From: Bolinopsis microptera | Taxonomy: Eukaryota > Ctenophora > Tentaculata > Lobata > Bolinopsidae | DNA length: 64,000 nt | Assembly (NCBI RefSeq): GCF_026151205.1 | Contig: NC_087076.1 | Coordinates: 15,894,419-15,958,418 of the forward strand | Reading direction: 5' to 3' | Part shown: positions 23,401 through 35,400 of the stretch, one piece after another | Position numbering within the stretch: position 1 is the first letter of the stretch | How the letters are laid out: each line of letters opens with the position of its first letter | Notes under the pieces: generated by a model | Database searches by the model: none | The model's input: the letters and a program-made list of their open reading frames with translations, nothing else | What the model was told of the DNA's origin: nothing | Position numbers and translations under genes: made by a program

Positions 23401-26400
23401 TATTTGTCGTTTAAGCTTTCGTTAACTTCATGCGATACAAACTTCTCATTTTTTTGTGGGTGCTTGGTGCAACCCGATATTAGTAATCCGTTATGCTGTT
23501 GTATAAATTATGATGTTATGACTATCATGTTGAACATGATTGCCAATAGATTGATTCATTATATTTAGACGAAATGAACGATACATTTTATTATGATTCA
23601 CATTGTATTAACTACCACAGATTTGATTGGGTGACATCTGTCCGACAGTCGAATTACCGGTTTCGGACAAGAGTCGCTGTCAGATAGGAGTCGTTTTTGG
23701 CGACATCTGTCCAACTTTCGGATCACATTTCCAATTTCGGATCACGTTCGTATTTCACAAGCTCACGGATTACACAGGATTGGATTACACAGGATTACAC
23801 AGGATTAAAATTAAATTATAGATCCATTATCATGGACCGTCATAATTGTTTACAGAAGTTAATGAAAACAATCATCTTTGCTTGAAGTCAGGGCCAGGGT
23901 TATCCTTGAGTCTTAATTATGACTAATTCGCGAGGTTCTCACCAAATTGATAGTAAAATTGTTTAAGTTTCGTGCATTTGAATTACGCTGACGCGTATCT
24001 TCGGTGAAGCTATTTCGCTCTTCGGAGCAGCGAAGGAAAAAAGTGCACACACAATTGACAGCATAGGAGCGCCTTTCTTGAAATTGAGTATACTGTGGGG
24101 TGTTTGGTTGAATATCAAGTGAGCGGTGGCAGTGAATATGGAGGCTCTGGTGATTTTGAGGAATTACAGTTGAGTAAGGAGACAAAATTTCCATGAGATG
24201 ATCTTTGAGATTTGTTTCATTGATATTGCTGGAGTCGGTGATTTCATTGCTTATTTCAATGATTGGCATTTGAGAAAGATTTTTGACTAATTTCGACCTC
24301 TGTTTTGAATACAAGTCACATATGTAAAGAACATGCGACTCGTCTTCGATGGTCTCAACGCCCATACTTGATTGGCACCAACCACATAGTCTTTGCTCAC
24401 GGGGTGTGTTGGAGTATCTGCCTCTTTCAATATGGAGATCATGTGCGCTGATTCTAAGTTTTGTGGTACTGTAACGACGAGAAAAGCCTTTGCATAAGTA
24501 TAAGTAGGGCTCTCGGTTGAAGGTGTGTTTGATTGAGTGATAGAATGAGAGTTTAGAAGAAGTAGATTTTTGATATTGCCAACATTTTTTGAATTGATTG
24601 GTTAGAGCTTCGATGATTTTAGGAATTCTATACTTTTTGCTGCATAGTGGTTTGATGGATTGACTAAAATTTGACTGATTTATGAGGGAGTCTTTTAATA
24701 ATTTGTGATCACTTACAGGGTTGGGCGCGGCTTTGTTAGCTGCATTTGTATTGAGAATTCGGTGCGCAGTTACGTGATCTAGTTTGTAAATTTCATCTAG
24801 TTCAAGGAGTGGTTTTATGTATCGATACCAAGGTAAGTTTAGTGATTTTTGTTCTTTTACGGCTGCAGTGACAAACGAATTCGACTTTGATTTTGTATTT
24901 AGCCTTTTGAAGTAATTTAACGTTAAGCGAATTGATTGATAAATCAAAGGAATTCTTCCTGTTTCTCCCCAAACACCTACATTTGATGCTTTACGATGGA
25001 CTCCCAATGCCCATTTTAGGAATGAAATATGCACTCTTTCTTGCAGAGAGGCGCTGATTTTTTTAAGTAAGTTAGTAGCGGTTGCTTCTGTCGAGTTAAT
25101 CGTTTTGCAAAGAGATTTATTGATCGTACTAGTGGGTGTCCATATCGGAGCACCATATAATAGAATGGGCTTGATGAGAGAGTCGAACAGTGTAAGGAGT
25201 GCTTTAAACTTAGTTGTAGTGAACGCTGAACTTAGTCGTACTGAACGTACGTTCCAATCATTTTGTAGTGAACGCGAACGTTTGTGAACGTTAGTGAACG
25301 TTAGTCAATATTTTGTGATGCTGTCAACGTTAGGGTGCGCTATGAACTCTCCCTGAAGTTGAGATATTTTACGTTAGGGTGCGCTATGAACTCTCTTTGA
25401 GGTTGAGATATTTAACGTTAGGGTGCGCTATGAACTCTCCCTGAAGTTGAGATATTCAACGTTAGGGTGCGCTATGAACTCTCTTTGAGGTTGAGATATT
25501 TAACGTTGGGGTGCGCTATGAACTCTCCCTGAGGTTGAGATATTTAACGTTAGGGTGCGCTATGAACTCTCCCTGAGGTTGAGATATTTAACGTTAGGGT
25601 GCGCTATGAACTCTCTTTGAGGTTGAGATATTTAACGTTAGGGTGCGCTATGAACTCTCCCTGAGGTTGAGATATTTAACGTTAGGGTGCGCTATGAACT
25701 CTCCTTGAAGTTGAGATATTTTACGTTAGGGTGCACTATGAACTCTCTTTGAGGTTGAGATATTTAACGTTAGGGTGCGCTATGAACTCTCTCTGAAGTT
25801 GAGATATTCAACGTTAGGGTGCGCTATGAACTCTCTTTGAGGTTGAGATATTTAACGTTAGGGTGCGCTATGAACTCTCCCTGAGGTTGAGATATTTAAC
25901 GTTAGGGTGCACTATGAACTCTCCTTGAGGTTGAGATATTTAACGTTAGGGTGCGCTATGAACTCTCCTTGAGGTTGAGATATTTAACGTTAGGGTGCGC
26001 TATGATTATGAACTCTCCCTGAGGTTGAAATATTTAACATTAGGGTGCGCTATGAACTCTCCTTGAAGTTGAGATATTTAACATTAGGGTGCACTATGAA
26101 CTCTCCCTGAGGTTGAAATTTTATAAGAGGTCGTACAGCATGTGTTTTTAATATGTTTTCAACATACCCAAAGTCAAATTTATGGTTGATTTCGGGGAGA
26201 ACCCCTCGCCCGGTTACACTGTTACAGGTCACTCCATTTCTTCAAACTAAGTCGCGTGCAATAAATAAAGTTACGACGGAGTTGTTTGAAACTAAATATT
26301 ATACAATTAATGGCGTAATTACATTGTGACAGATGCAACCCTCCCTTGCGGGTTATTTAAATAAAAATTTAATTCTTTCCAGAGAGCCGAAACCCATAAA

Positions 26401-29400
26401 TCTCCGACCAGTGCAAGTGGGCGGTATATAGTAAGTATATAGTAAGATAGTGCCAAAGATATTTAACAAGGGTGATTTAACGAAAAATTTGAATTCATTT
26501 GAAACGTAAGTGGTCCGTACCGCTCTTTGTAGAACGATTTTAATTACGGCAATTGTTTCATTTTAAGAAAGAGTTACAGGAGTACAGAGGAAAATTGTGC
26601 ATTTAACGATTATAATTTGAATCATTTCAATCGTGCTCACTGCTCAATGGGAATTTCAATCAATAATTTTATCTGGCTAGCAAATTAAAAGATAAAACAC
26701 TTGGCAGCACACGAATATAAAAGTAAGAGACAATGCCCATAAATCAGTTGCCAGAAAATATCGTTTTTCATCAAGTTGTGCACCAACTAATCTTTCCTCA
26801 TCCTTTGATACCATCATGGCCACCAGCCAACTCCTAACCATATCAGGTAAACGTAAATTCATTATAAAGTCAAATGTTCGCAAAAAACCAACCCAAAATT
26901 TAGATTGTATCATGAACCTTAGCTATTGCTTAATTCTGATCTTAGTTGTAGTGAACGCTGAACTTAGTCGTACAATGAGATAAAACCATGTTGTCGGAAT
27001 TAGACAGTAAATAAACAATAATGAATAAAAATAAGTCACTAGTATAGCAAATAGTAATGAAATTATTGCTCCTTAATTCGTGAATTGTTCATAAGACGCA
27101 AACTTGCGTTAACATAAATAAGGTCTCGCTGCTTGTCAACTGTGAGGCGGTTTCTTTTTTTGTTTATCACCCAGTCGTACAAGCTCCAATTCGTCTCACA
27201 GGGTGACATGAGGCTGATGTCGATTGCGACAGCGCTTTCATTGCAAAACTCTGTAGTTCGGGTACCTCGCAACCGAAGTTGCTCCACCAAGAGACTGGAT
27301 CGTCAGAATCTTGGCTAAAACTTGAGGCAGCGTCAGTACAGAATAAGCCTCTTTTTTTCTCGGTAGAACGTGTACTGCGAAATTATCTTCTTCTTTGTTG
27401 CGCCGTCACACCACGTGTCCATGACATCTAGAAACTCCTTCCAGACATCCTGATTCGTGTGCTGATCATATCCCTGATAAGCCGGGTGAGCACAAAACCC
27501 TACTGAATGTAGGGGGAATGGAGCTCGAGCCACCTTTTGTTGGCAAGACTAACCATATCACTTTTATGGTTTCTATTGCGGAAAGCAAAATTTGCTAACT
27601 TTAAGGTGAACAGATAATATTTGTAATAAATTACACCGATGAAACCAACAGGAATCTTAAGAATCAAAAAATCATCAAAAAACGAGGTCCAAGATTTTCA
27701 AAATCGAATAAAATTTTTTAAAGGCCTATCTCGAAATTCTGTCTGGCTCATCTCTTCTAAATGATCCTTAGAACATATACTGAAAGTTTCAGGGTGATTG
27801 CTCAAAAAATGTAGGAGAAAATGGATTTTTAGACTCGATTTTCAGGGCACGCGATCAAAAATCGCTCGCGCAATACAATTACCACACACGCGCTGACCTT
27901 TGACCGGCAATAATTTCGGCTAGGAACGATATTTTTCCACGGCATCAAAAGCATCTGATAGATATTACTCCCCTCTATCAGAAACAACTAACTAAAAAGT
28001 CGATTTTGAGAAAATTTCCATAAGACTCCCCTGCCCCCATAATACAGTCAAGTCGGCTATAGACAATTGTCTTACACGTTATCAATATGTCCTAGTTAAT
28101 AAAGGACGATGGGTTGAGCAAATTATTAATCATTAAGTATTTTAATTGTATTATCATAAAAAGTATATATTTTCATTACCTAAATATGCAAAAGTTAACT
28201 GGAAATTTCATTTGTCAAAAAAAGTAGAGCCATTTACTTTCCACACACTATTTTCAACTCACCCTGTATTGTCTGAAAATCTAAGCAAGACCATTATCGG
28301 CTCGAGAATTGAGCATAAATAGTCGACTTCTATCCAGAAATGGGGGTCAAACACTAAATCTTTAGCGCACTCAAACAAATTCTTGTATGCATTACTTTTA
28401 TTGCTAACAGACTCAGTAAGGGTTGGATCAATATAAGTCTTAATCAAAGTATCCTTGGAACCCTTCAGTCTCTCTAACATAATAAACTGGGTGGCAAACC
28501 GAGTTTCCCCTGGTTTTAGCAAATTGACAAGAGAATGGGTTCTTAACGTTTTTAGAATCATGTCGTGATTCTTCACATTTGTAACTATTTTGTTACAATT
28601 CGACAATGTCTCCTTGGTCCAGCTCAACTTCCCGACATCCTCGGCAAGTAGATCGAACTGGTGGGTTACACAGCATGATCGTATGATGTGTTCATAATCA
28701 GCTTCGATTAAGCGTCGTAGAGATTTATTGACATTTGGATTGTCTGTTACAACGTGGCAAATCCTGTCGGCAAGTGGCAATGGAAACGCTAGTACTTTGC
28801 CGGATAATTGGGCTATGTCCGGCATTTTAATTTCATTATAGCAATTAACGTTCCTTATGTTCCGAACGTTAAAATCTTTTAGCGAACGCGTTCACAAACT
28901 ATTTTTAGTGAACGTTCCGTACGTTCACTACAACTAAGGCTTTAAAAGATAACTTTGAACGCATGACAACCCTTTTCAGGCCAAAAAATGCACGCATTGC
29001 TTTGGTTTTAAGATTTTGTTGAGCGATCTGTACTTGACCCGATTGATGAAGTTCAAATCCAAGGTAACAATAACTGTCAACAATTTCAAGATTAGATCCG
29101 TTGAGTGTAAATTTGATGTTTTGTGTGTCCTGTTTTAACGTTTTCTTACCAAAGATGACTGCTTGAGTTTTGAGTTCATTGATTTCAATGCCCCACTCCT
29201 TACAAAAATTACCGAGAATATTAAGTTGCTTTTGAGTGGTTTCCTGGTCGAGTGAAAGGAGTATAAGGTCATCCGCCCACAGTAGGTGGCTAACAGTCAA
29301 ATTTGAAAGTACGGGGCAATTTGGAAAATCTAGGAGGCAGGACATATCACTGAGAAAAACTTTAAAAAGATCAGGTGAGAGTGGGTGACCTTGTTCTGTA

Positions 29401-32400
29401 CCTTTACGTTCACGAGTCACGTGTAATCTTGTGACGTTGCTCCTACAGTCCTAATATAATGCTGATTTGATCCATTGAGATCTGATCCATCGATACGTGA
29501 TTGACTATTTGAGGACAGGATCATGCTATAGCCGTACACTAACAAGCTGTAACAAGCTGCCAATCACATCACAGCCTACATTACACACAGGAGAGCGGTA
29601 TGGAGATCAGTTATTTATATAACATTTAAACTATTGTCCAATTTTTGACTTTAAATGAAAATAAACTATGGTAGAGTTCAGCTCAGGTCATATCTCAGTT
29701 CAGATCATGTCTCTAATTGGAAAATGGAAATGTGTCGTATTGCAATTAGATCACAATTTCGGACAGATGTCTTTTTTTTCTGGTAACATATTGAGTCGGA
29801 CAAGAGTCGCTGTCGGACAGATGTCCTTTTAACTGCATCATGCATATTGCATATCACCGCACAGGCTGCGCTACGGTTGTCCGGTCGTTTAACTTTCGAT
29901 TCAAATAATTGACAACGGCAACCCCTCCATTTTGTTCTCTGTAACGCCCCAAAGAAATTTGGTAATTTAACCAATATGAAACGATTGTTAATTGTAATTA
30001 ATTACGGGCGATGGAAATCTAGCGTCCGCTAACCGGCGCAATTCTTGTTAAAATTGTAGTTATAGCCGTCCAAAGTTGCTTATGCAAAAATAACTTTCCT
30101 AACCGTCAATCAGTCTAACTTTAAATGCGTCCTTCTTGTCCAAAGAGAAAAAGTCCAAGACAAGCTCATAAGAACTCTCGGCAGTTCTCTGTCCCCAACC
30201 AAAGAAATACCTTGACAGATCATGAGTGGGGCTAAACTCCGCGTTACCCTCGCAGAACATGTACGGTTTACCCTGTAGCAATGTTTGGTTATGTCGATAT
30301 TAGACATACAGTTTACTCGAGTTTTAACTTTTGGATGTGATATAAAATTTTTGCAACTTACTAGACATATTAAAATGGACATGGTGCGAAAGTTGGTGGT
30401 TTTTGGAAAAAATCCCCAAATACCACGATTTAATTTGGGGTACGAAATTTTTCAGTTTTCGGAAAAATCCCCATATTTTCGTTCCCAAATCATTTAGGTC
30501 ACCGGAATTATGTCGAACATGAATATTGAATATGTCTTGTGAGGTAGTTGGAATATTAATGACGAGGTTTGAATAACTCACGATCTTCTCAAGTTCCTCC
30601 ACTTCGAACCCCTGGTTTCTAAACCAGTTAGCGAAGTGCGCAGATTCTGTCCTTCGTGGCTCCACTGCCATCTTCGCTATCAGAGCTTTGTTGTTCAGCA
30701 CTATCGCTGAGTTGGCAGCAAATACCATGTCAACTTCCCCTGGATTGTTGGTAAATGAAGGAGTGCTAAAACGCGAACGTGATTGATATTTTTGTGCAAA
30801 TATATTTACCTGTCAATAATCGTGCATTTAGGTCATTTTCGTCGGAAGGAAAGTGCCCGAAGGATAGTGATGGTATTGAAATCAAAGATTCGCTTATAAT
30901 ATATACCTGGAGCTGCAGGACAGATATCTGTGTGAAGTCCAAGATTGTTAAAAGTTTCTCTAAGAGCTTGCCATTGCGACACAGCCTTTACTTTGTTAAC
31001 TGGCTTTGAACAACTACAGATATAACTGTGAACATTTATCGATAGTTACGCATGAGTAAACTAATAAATAATAATAGTAATAATAATAATTAGAAATTTA
31101 TACATCGCTTTATAGCCAAAAAGAACTCAAAACCCAAAGATTCAGTTCAAGCCATCTAAATTCTAAAGCGACTCATGAACATGTACATAAAAACTTAAAA
31201 TTTTATGAAATATAGTTTTTATGAAAAAGATATTATATGATACTTATATGAATTCTTTTTCAAAGAGAAGAGTCTTTAGTCTGAAACACTTTTTAGTCTG
31301 AAACACACATAAGTTTAAAACACTTGATTCATGATGAATTAAATTCACTGAGGTAAAGATAACATTCTGAAACAATTTAAAACATTAGTAAAAACTTAAA
31401 ATTTTATGAAATATGGTTTTTATGAAAAAGATATTATATGATACTTATATGAATTCTTTTTCAAAGAGAAGAGTCTTTAGTCTGAAACACTTTTTAGTCT
31501 GAAACACTTTTTAGTCTGAAACACACATAAGTTTGAAATACTTGATTCATGATTAATTAAATTCAGTGAGGTAAAGATAACATTCTGAAACAATTTAAAA
31601 CATTAGTAAATATTAACATAAACTGAAGTAAATGAATAAATAAGAATCATTACACTTTTTAAACAAGACAATTATATCGGTCAATGTTCTCAATTGATAG
31701 GGAAGCTGATAAGGAAATGTGGTTAATTAATGTAGTTATCCAGGTATTTTAATCTAGCTGAATATGGCGATTTTGGGTTTTTTACCGAATTTCGTATAAC
31801 ATACATACATACATGTTACATGTTACATGGTAAGGTCTCCTCCTAGTCGTCGGAGTGGCCTGCATCACACACATCGCGTTGACGGCGTAGCATATGTCTC
31901 CACTGTACTCGGTTGGTAGCCAGAGCTCCTATTGTGTTGTTGTCGATGTTTTCAACACCTGTAAACTTAGCAGCATCTTCAATCTTCATTCTTCAAGTAC
32001 GCAGGTCTTCCAGTTCTTACGGGGTCTACCCCTTGACCTCTTTCCATAATTTGGCTTCCAGTTCAACAGAAACCTCGGTAGTCTAGAGTCTGGCATTCTA
32101 ACTACATGTCCATACCAACGTAGCCTGGCAGCACTGATGAAAGTCTCGACTGACTTGATGCCAGCCCTCCTAAGAACTTCTTCGTTGGAAACATAGAAGA
32201 ACCATTTAATCCTAAGGATCCTTCTTAGGGAGGTCTGATGGAAAACCTCGAAGCGTTTCATTTGCTTTTTGGTGGTGTTCCAGACTTCAGCTCCATACAA
32301 CAAGATGGTGAGGACAGCAGCCTTAAAGATCCTGATCTTGGTTGGAGTCTTTATAGTTCTGCTATTCCAAATGTTCCAGAGCTGATGAAAGGCGCCATTA

Positions 32401-35400
32401 GCCTTCTGGATACGGACATCCAAGTCTCTGTCGATTGTCCCATCCCCACTGATTGTTGCACCCAGGTAGACAAAGTTGCTAACCTGCTCAACGGGTTCAC
32501 CCTCAACCGACAGCTCAATACAGTCATCCTTGATGAAAGGTCGCTGGGAGGCGCAATTGCTTACAGCCATGAATTGGGTCTTCTTTGCATTTATTCTGAG
32601 CCCAGCGTAGGAGCTGTAATAAACTAGTAGATCAGTTGACTCCTGTAGGCCTTCACCTGAGTTGTCCTTAATAGCCATGTCATCAGCATAATCGGTGTCC
32701 AGAATGACCTTTTCCTCAACTGTCTTCATCTCCTTCTGCAGCACTGCGCCTTGACTGATGGTGTTGTTGGTCTCAGCTAGATATGCAGAAAAGTTTAGGC
32801 AGAAATTAAAGACAGGAGGTGCTTGAATGTCACCCTGACCTGTGCCTGAGTTAACATCAAACCAGTCTGTCAGCTCTCCATTAACCCTCACTGCACTCAT
32901 AGTACCCCCAAAAAATGACTGAAATATTCTGATATATTTTTCAGACAGCCCATAGTGTCTCATACTGCACCAAATAAAGGTCCTTCTAATAGAATCGAAT
33001 GCTGCCTTGAAATCGACAAAATTAATGAAAAGAGGAATGTTAAACTCAAGACAGTTATGAATAATAGTTCGGAGAGAATAAATCTAATCAATACATGAGC
33101 GGTTCTGTCTGAATCCGCACTGATTCTCCCTGAGAAGACACTCCATACCAGCATGTAACCGCTTGAGAAGAATCATCTGAAAAAGCTTGGATGCTGTAGA
33201 CCTTAAAGTGATCCCTCTGTTGTTCCCGCAGACTGAAGTGTCCCCTGTCTTCCCAATAACAATTATCACACCCTTTAACCAATCTTGAGGAACAGTCTCT
33301 TCTTCCCACACTTTCTTGAATAGACACTCTAGTTGATCAACTAGAGCACTCGCATCATACTTCAGTTGCTCGTTAGTTATCCCGTCCGGTAATCACACTA
33401 TATAATGACAACACTATATAGTGACAAGCACTTTATAATGACAGCTGATCTTTGTCATTATATAGTCTGCAAAACGCACTATATAATGACAACACTATAT
33501 AGTGACAAGGGTCATCCCAGAGGAGGGGATCGCCAGTCGCAGTGTTGAGGTATGAAGGGGGAATTGACAGGAACTCGAGGGATGTGGGGTGGTTTGGTTG
33601 TCTGTTCGCAGCCGCTCGTGCTGTTGGTACCATCTTCGAGAGGCTGCTGGTCCGACATCCAAGGTTAGCTCTGCACTCGAAGTCCAGTCCTGAAAGAACT
33701 TCAGCAACGATCCGTTTAGTTGATGTGTCCGATGTCGCTGCACGTTCCTTTGTCATCTTCTTAGAGCGATGGACCAGGATCTCTGCTCTTTGTCAGGGAA
33801 TAACTAATCTAGTCTCTGGTGGGTGGTCCATCCGAACAAGAGAGAGAGTCTAAGTGGGGTTGGGGTGATACTGTATCAAGGTCGGCTAGGTCGACACTTG
33901 ATAATCGAGGATTCAGAAGTTCGGTAAAGTGCTCCTTCCACCTATCCATCTGCTGTTGGGGATCCGTGATCTTCCTATCGTCCTTGTCCCGGACAAAAGA
34001 TGCTTGAGGCTTCTTGTTCTTACCAGAGATCTTCTTGATCTTTGCCCATACCTCACGCTGCTGACCTTTGCTCGCTGCTTCCTCAAGATCAGTAGCTACT
34101 CTTACTGCCCAGTTATTGTCGTCTAGCTTGCTGCTTTTCTTGACTAACTTATTAAGTTTAGAATACTCTGACCTGTTAGCGTCCGAGTTTGGGTCTCTGC
34201 GCTTAAACTGTGCCCGCTGAATCAGTAGATCCTTGGTCTTCCGTGACAGGTGTTGCTTCTTTGCCTTCCGGGGTCTTTTGCCGAGTACCTCCAGTGAGAC
34301 ATCAGTGACGGTCTGACTGAGATTACACCACATATCCTCGAGGTCGACCTCACTATCCAGACTTGCGAATCGGTTTTGAAGAGCCACATTGTACTCAGTA
34401 ACCTTAGTTCTATCCCTCAGGCGCTCAATGCCAGGCACATTGTGCCTGCTGGCGTTGATCTTCGTCACTGACTGAAGTTTGATTTTTAGCAGTCCTAGCA
34501 CCAGATAATGATCGGAGCCGATATCTGCCCCGCGACATACCCTAACATCAAAAAGTGACTGACGAAGCCGCTTTCCAATGCAGATATGGTCTATCTGATT
34601 GACCGTGAGCCCGTTGGGGGACCGCCATGTTCCCTTGTGAATGTTCTTGTGCTCGAAGAGAGTTCCCCCGATGACAAGCTGGTTCGTCGCACAGAAATCC
34701 ACAAGTCTTGTCCCGTTGTCATTTGATGAGCTATGGAGTGATTCCCCACCGATGACCGCTTCACTTCCATATCTGCCTGATGTTATTTTTGCATTAGAAT
34801 CGCCGAGCAGTAACTTGATATCGTGACGAGGTAGCCCATCAAATGTGTCTGTGAGTGTCCTATAAAACTTATCTTTCTCACTCTCCTCTGCACCCTCTGT
34901 TGGAGCATAGGCCACAACGACAGAGATGTTGATTTGCTTACTATGCAGCCTAGCAGTTAAAACCCGCTCCGATGTGGGAGTGAACGATATCAGGGAGTTT
35001 CTGATTCGTTTTGAAAGACTTGAGGCCGACTCCCTGTCTCTTGATCCCGTCGACTCTACCGGAATGGATGAATAGACTGCCATTGTCCAGTAGAGTGGTG
35101 CCAGATCCAGGCATGTGAGTCCATAGTTGGCTTGTGGTGTTACCACTCCCAGGTGTTCCGACGCTACTCGGACTCGGACCAAATGCATGAGGAGCATAAT
35201 ATAATATATATTTATTATATGCTCCTCATGCATTTGGTATATATATATATATAACATGCTGGTGCGTAATTAGAATGTTTTGAACTTAAATATACCTGCT
35301 GAACTACTTTCGATGAGTATTAATGTCTGAAAAACAACAAAGGGGATATAATAGTATAGGGGGTAAATAATATTGTGAATATAATGGCAACGGTAATGCT

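Larger units (their letters stand above)
25209..28938 (-). mobile_element. hAT element with perfect termini and 8-bp target duplication, inside the LINE
   Basis: The left end cttagttgtagtgaacg (25209) and right end cgttcactacaactaag (28938) are perfect 17-bp inverted repeats. The 8-bp direct repeat gctttaaa flanks them (25201-25208 and 28939-28946), as expected for hAT. Removing 25209-28946 rejoins the LINE reading frame. The 3730-bp interior holds a broken transposase and a 44-bp minisatellite. Confidence 0.95.
23776..29450 (-). pseudogene. 5'-truncated non-LTR retrotransposon (Jockey/CR1/L2-like RT), interrupted by a hAT element
   Basis: The minus-strand reverse transcriptase begins at about 29450. 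It has GTEQGHPLSPDLFKVFLSDM (RT block with QG-PLSP) and SHLLWADDLILLSLD, in which the catalytic YxDD is WADD. NELKTQAVIFGKK and DSYCYLGFELHQSG follow. The frame reaches KLSFKA at the hAT insertion (28947) and resumes at 25200 with LLTLFDSLIKPILLYGAPIW, then runs to the end of the C-terminal domain (stop at 23913). The domain upstream of the QG block is missing, as in typical 5' truncation. The 3' end is a short tandem tail of about 10-bp units (taatcctgtg) at 23765-23805, as in several LINE clades. The clade is not determined. Confidence 0.8.
23625..29833. mobile_element. MULE copy 2, split by a LINE
   Basis: The left piece (23625-23775) carries the gacatctgtccgacag ends and the ttcgtatttcacaagctcac segment of copy 1. 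The right piece (about 29415-29833) resumes at the corresponding point (cacgtgtaatcttgtgacgt), continues through gatacgtgattgactat and cggtatggagatcag, and ends in inverted subterminal repeats. It keeps sequence around the transposase start but lacks the body, so it is an internally deleted derivative. Everything between is a later LINE insertion. It lies in gene B intron 4. Confidence 0.8.
31800..35250 (-). mobile_element. RTE-type LINE inserted in gene B intron 1
   Basis: The insertion lies between cgtataacat and ataacatgctgg, an apparent target duplication of about 8 bp (TATAACAT). The insert-free version of this site is seen at 55430-55600. The 3' end on the minus strand is a (CATGTA)/(CATA) tail at 31800-31830. 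Coding remains cover an APE-type endonuclease and an RT on the minus strand. It is truncated at the 5' end and capped there by a 20-bp hairpin (35178-35238). Confidence 0.85.
31986..35257 (-). pseudogene. RTE-clade endonuclease/reverse transcriptase, disrupted
   Basis: The first open segment (35257-33809) has the endonuclease motifs VVVAYAPTEGAEESEKD, LLLGDSNAKI and NQIDHICIGKR, then ADIGSDHYLVLGLL, the pattern seen in RTE elements and CFDP2-like proteins. After PPTRD the frame stops and about 430 bp of foreign DNA follow. RT resumes at about 33400 with DGITNEQLKYD and VWEEETVPQDWLKGVIIVI (33311), then NNRGITLRSTASKLF and ENQCGFR. The next segment (32963-31986) has GTGQGDIQAPPVFNFCL, the catalytic DTDYADDMAI, and a C-terminal RLRWYGHVVRM plus GKRSRGRPRKNW. 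A frameshift or stop separates 33084 from 32963. Not functional as it stands. Confidence 0.85.

Noticed and set aside
23913-25034. Stand-alone 373-residue gene
   Set aside because: It is the C-terminal continuation of the LINE reverse transcriptase that resumes after the hAT insertion.
32238-32627. Plus-strand 129-codon frame
   Set aside because: Antisense shadow of the RTE reverse transcriptase.
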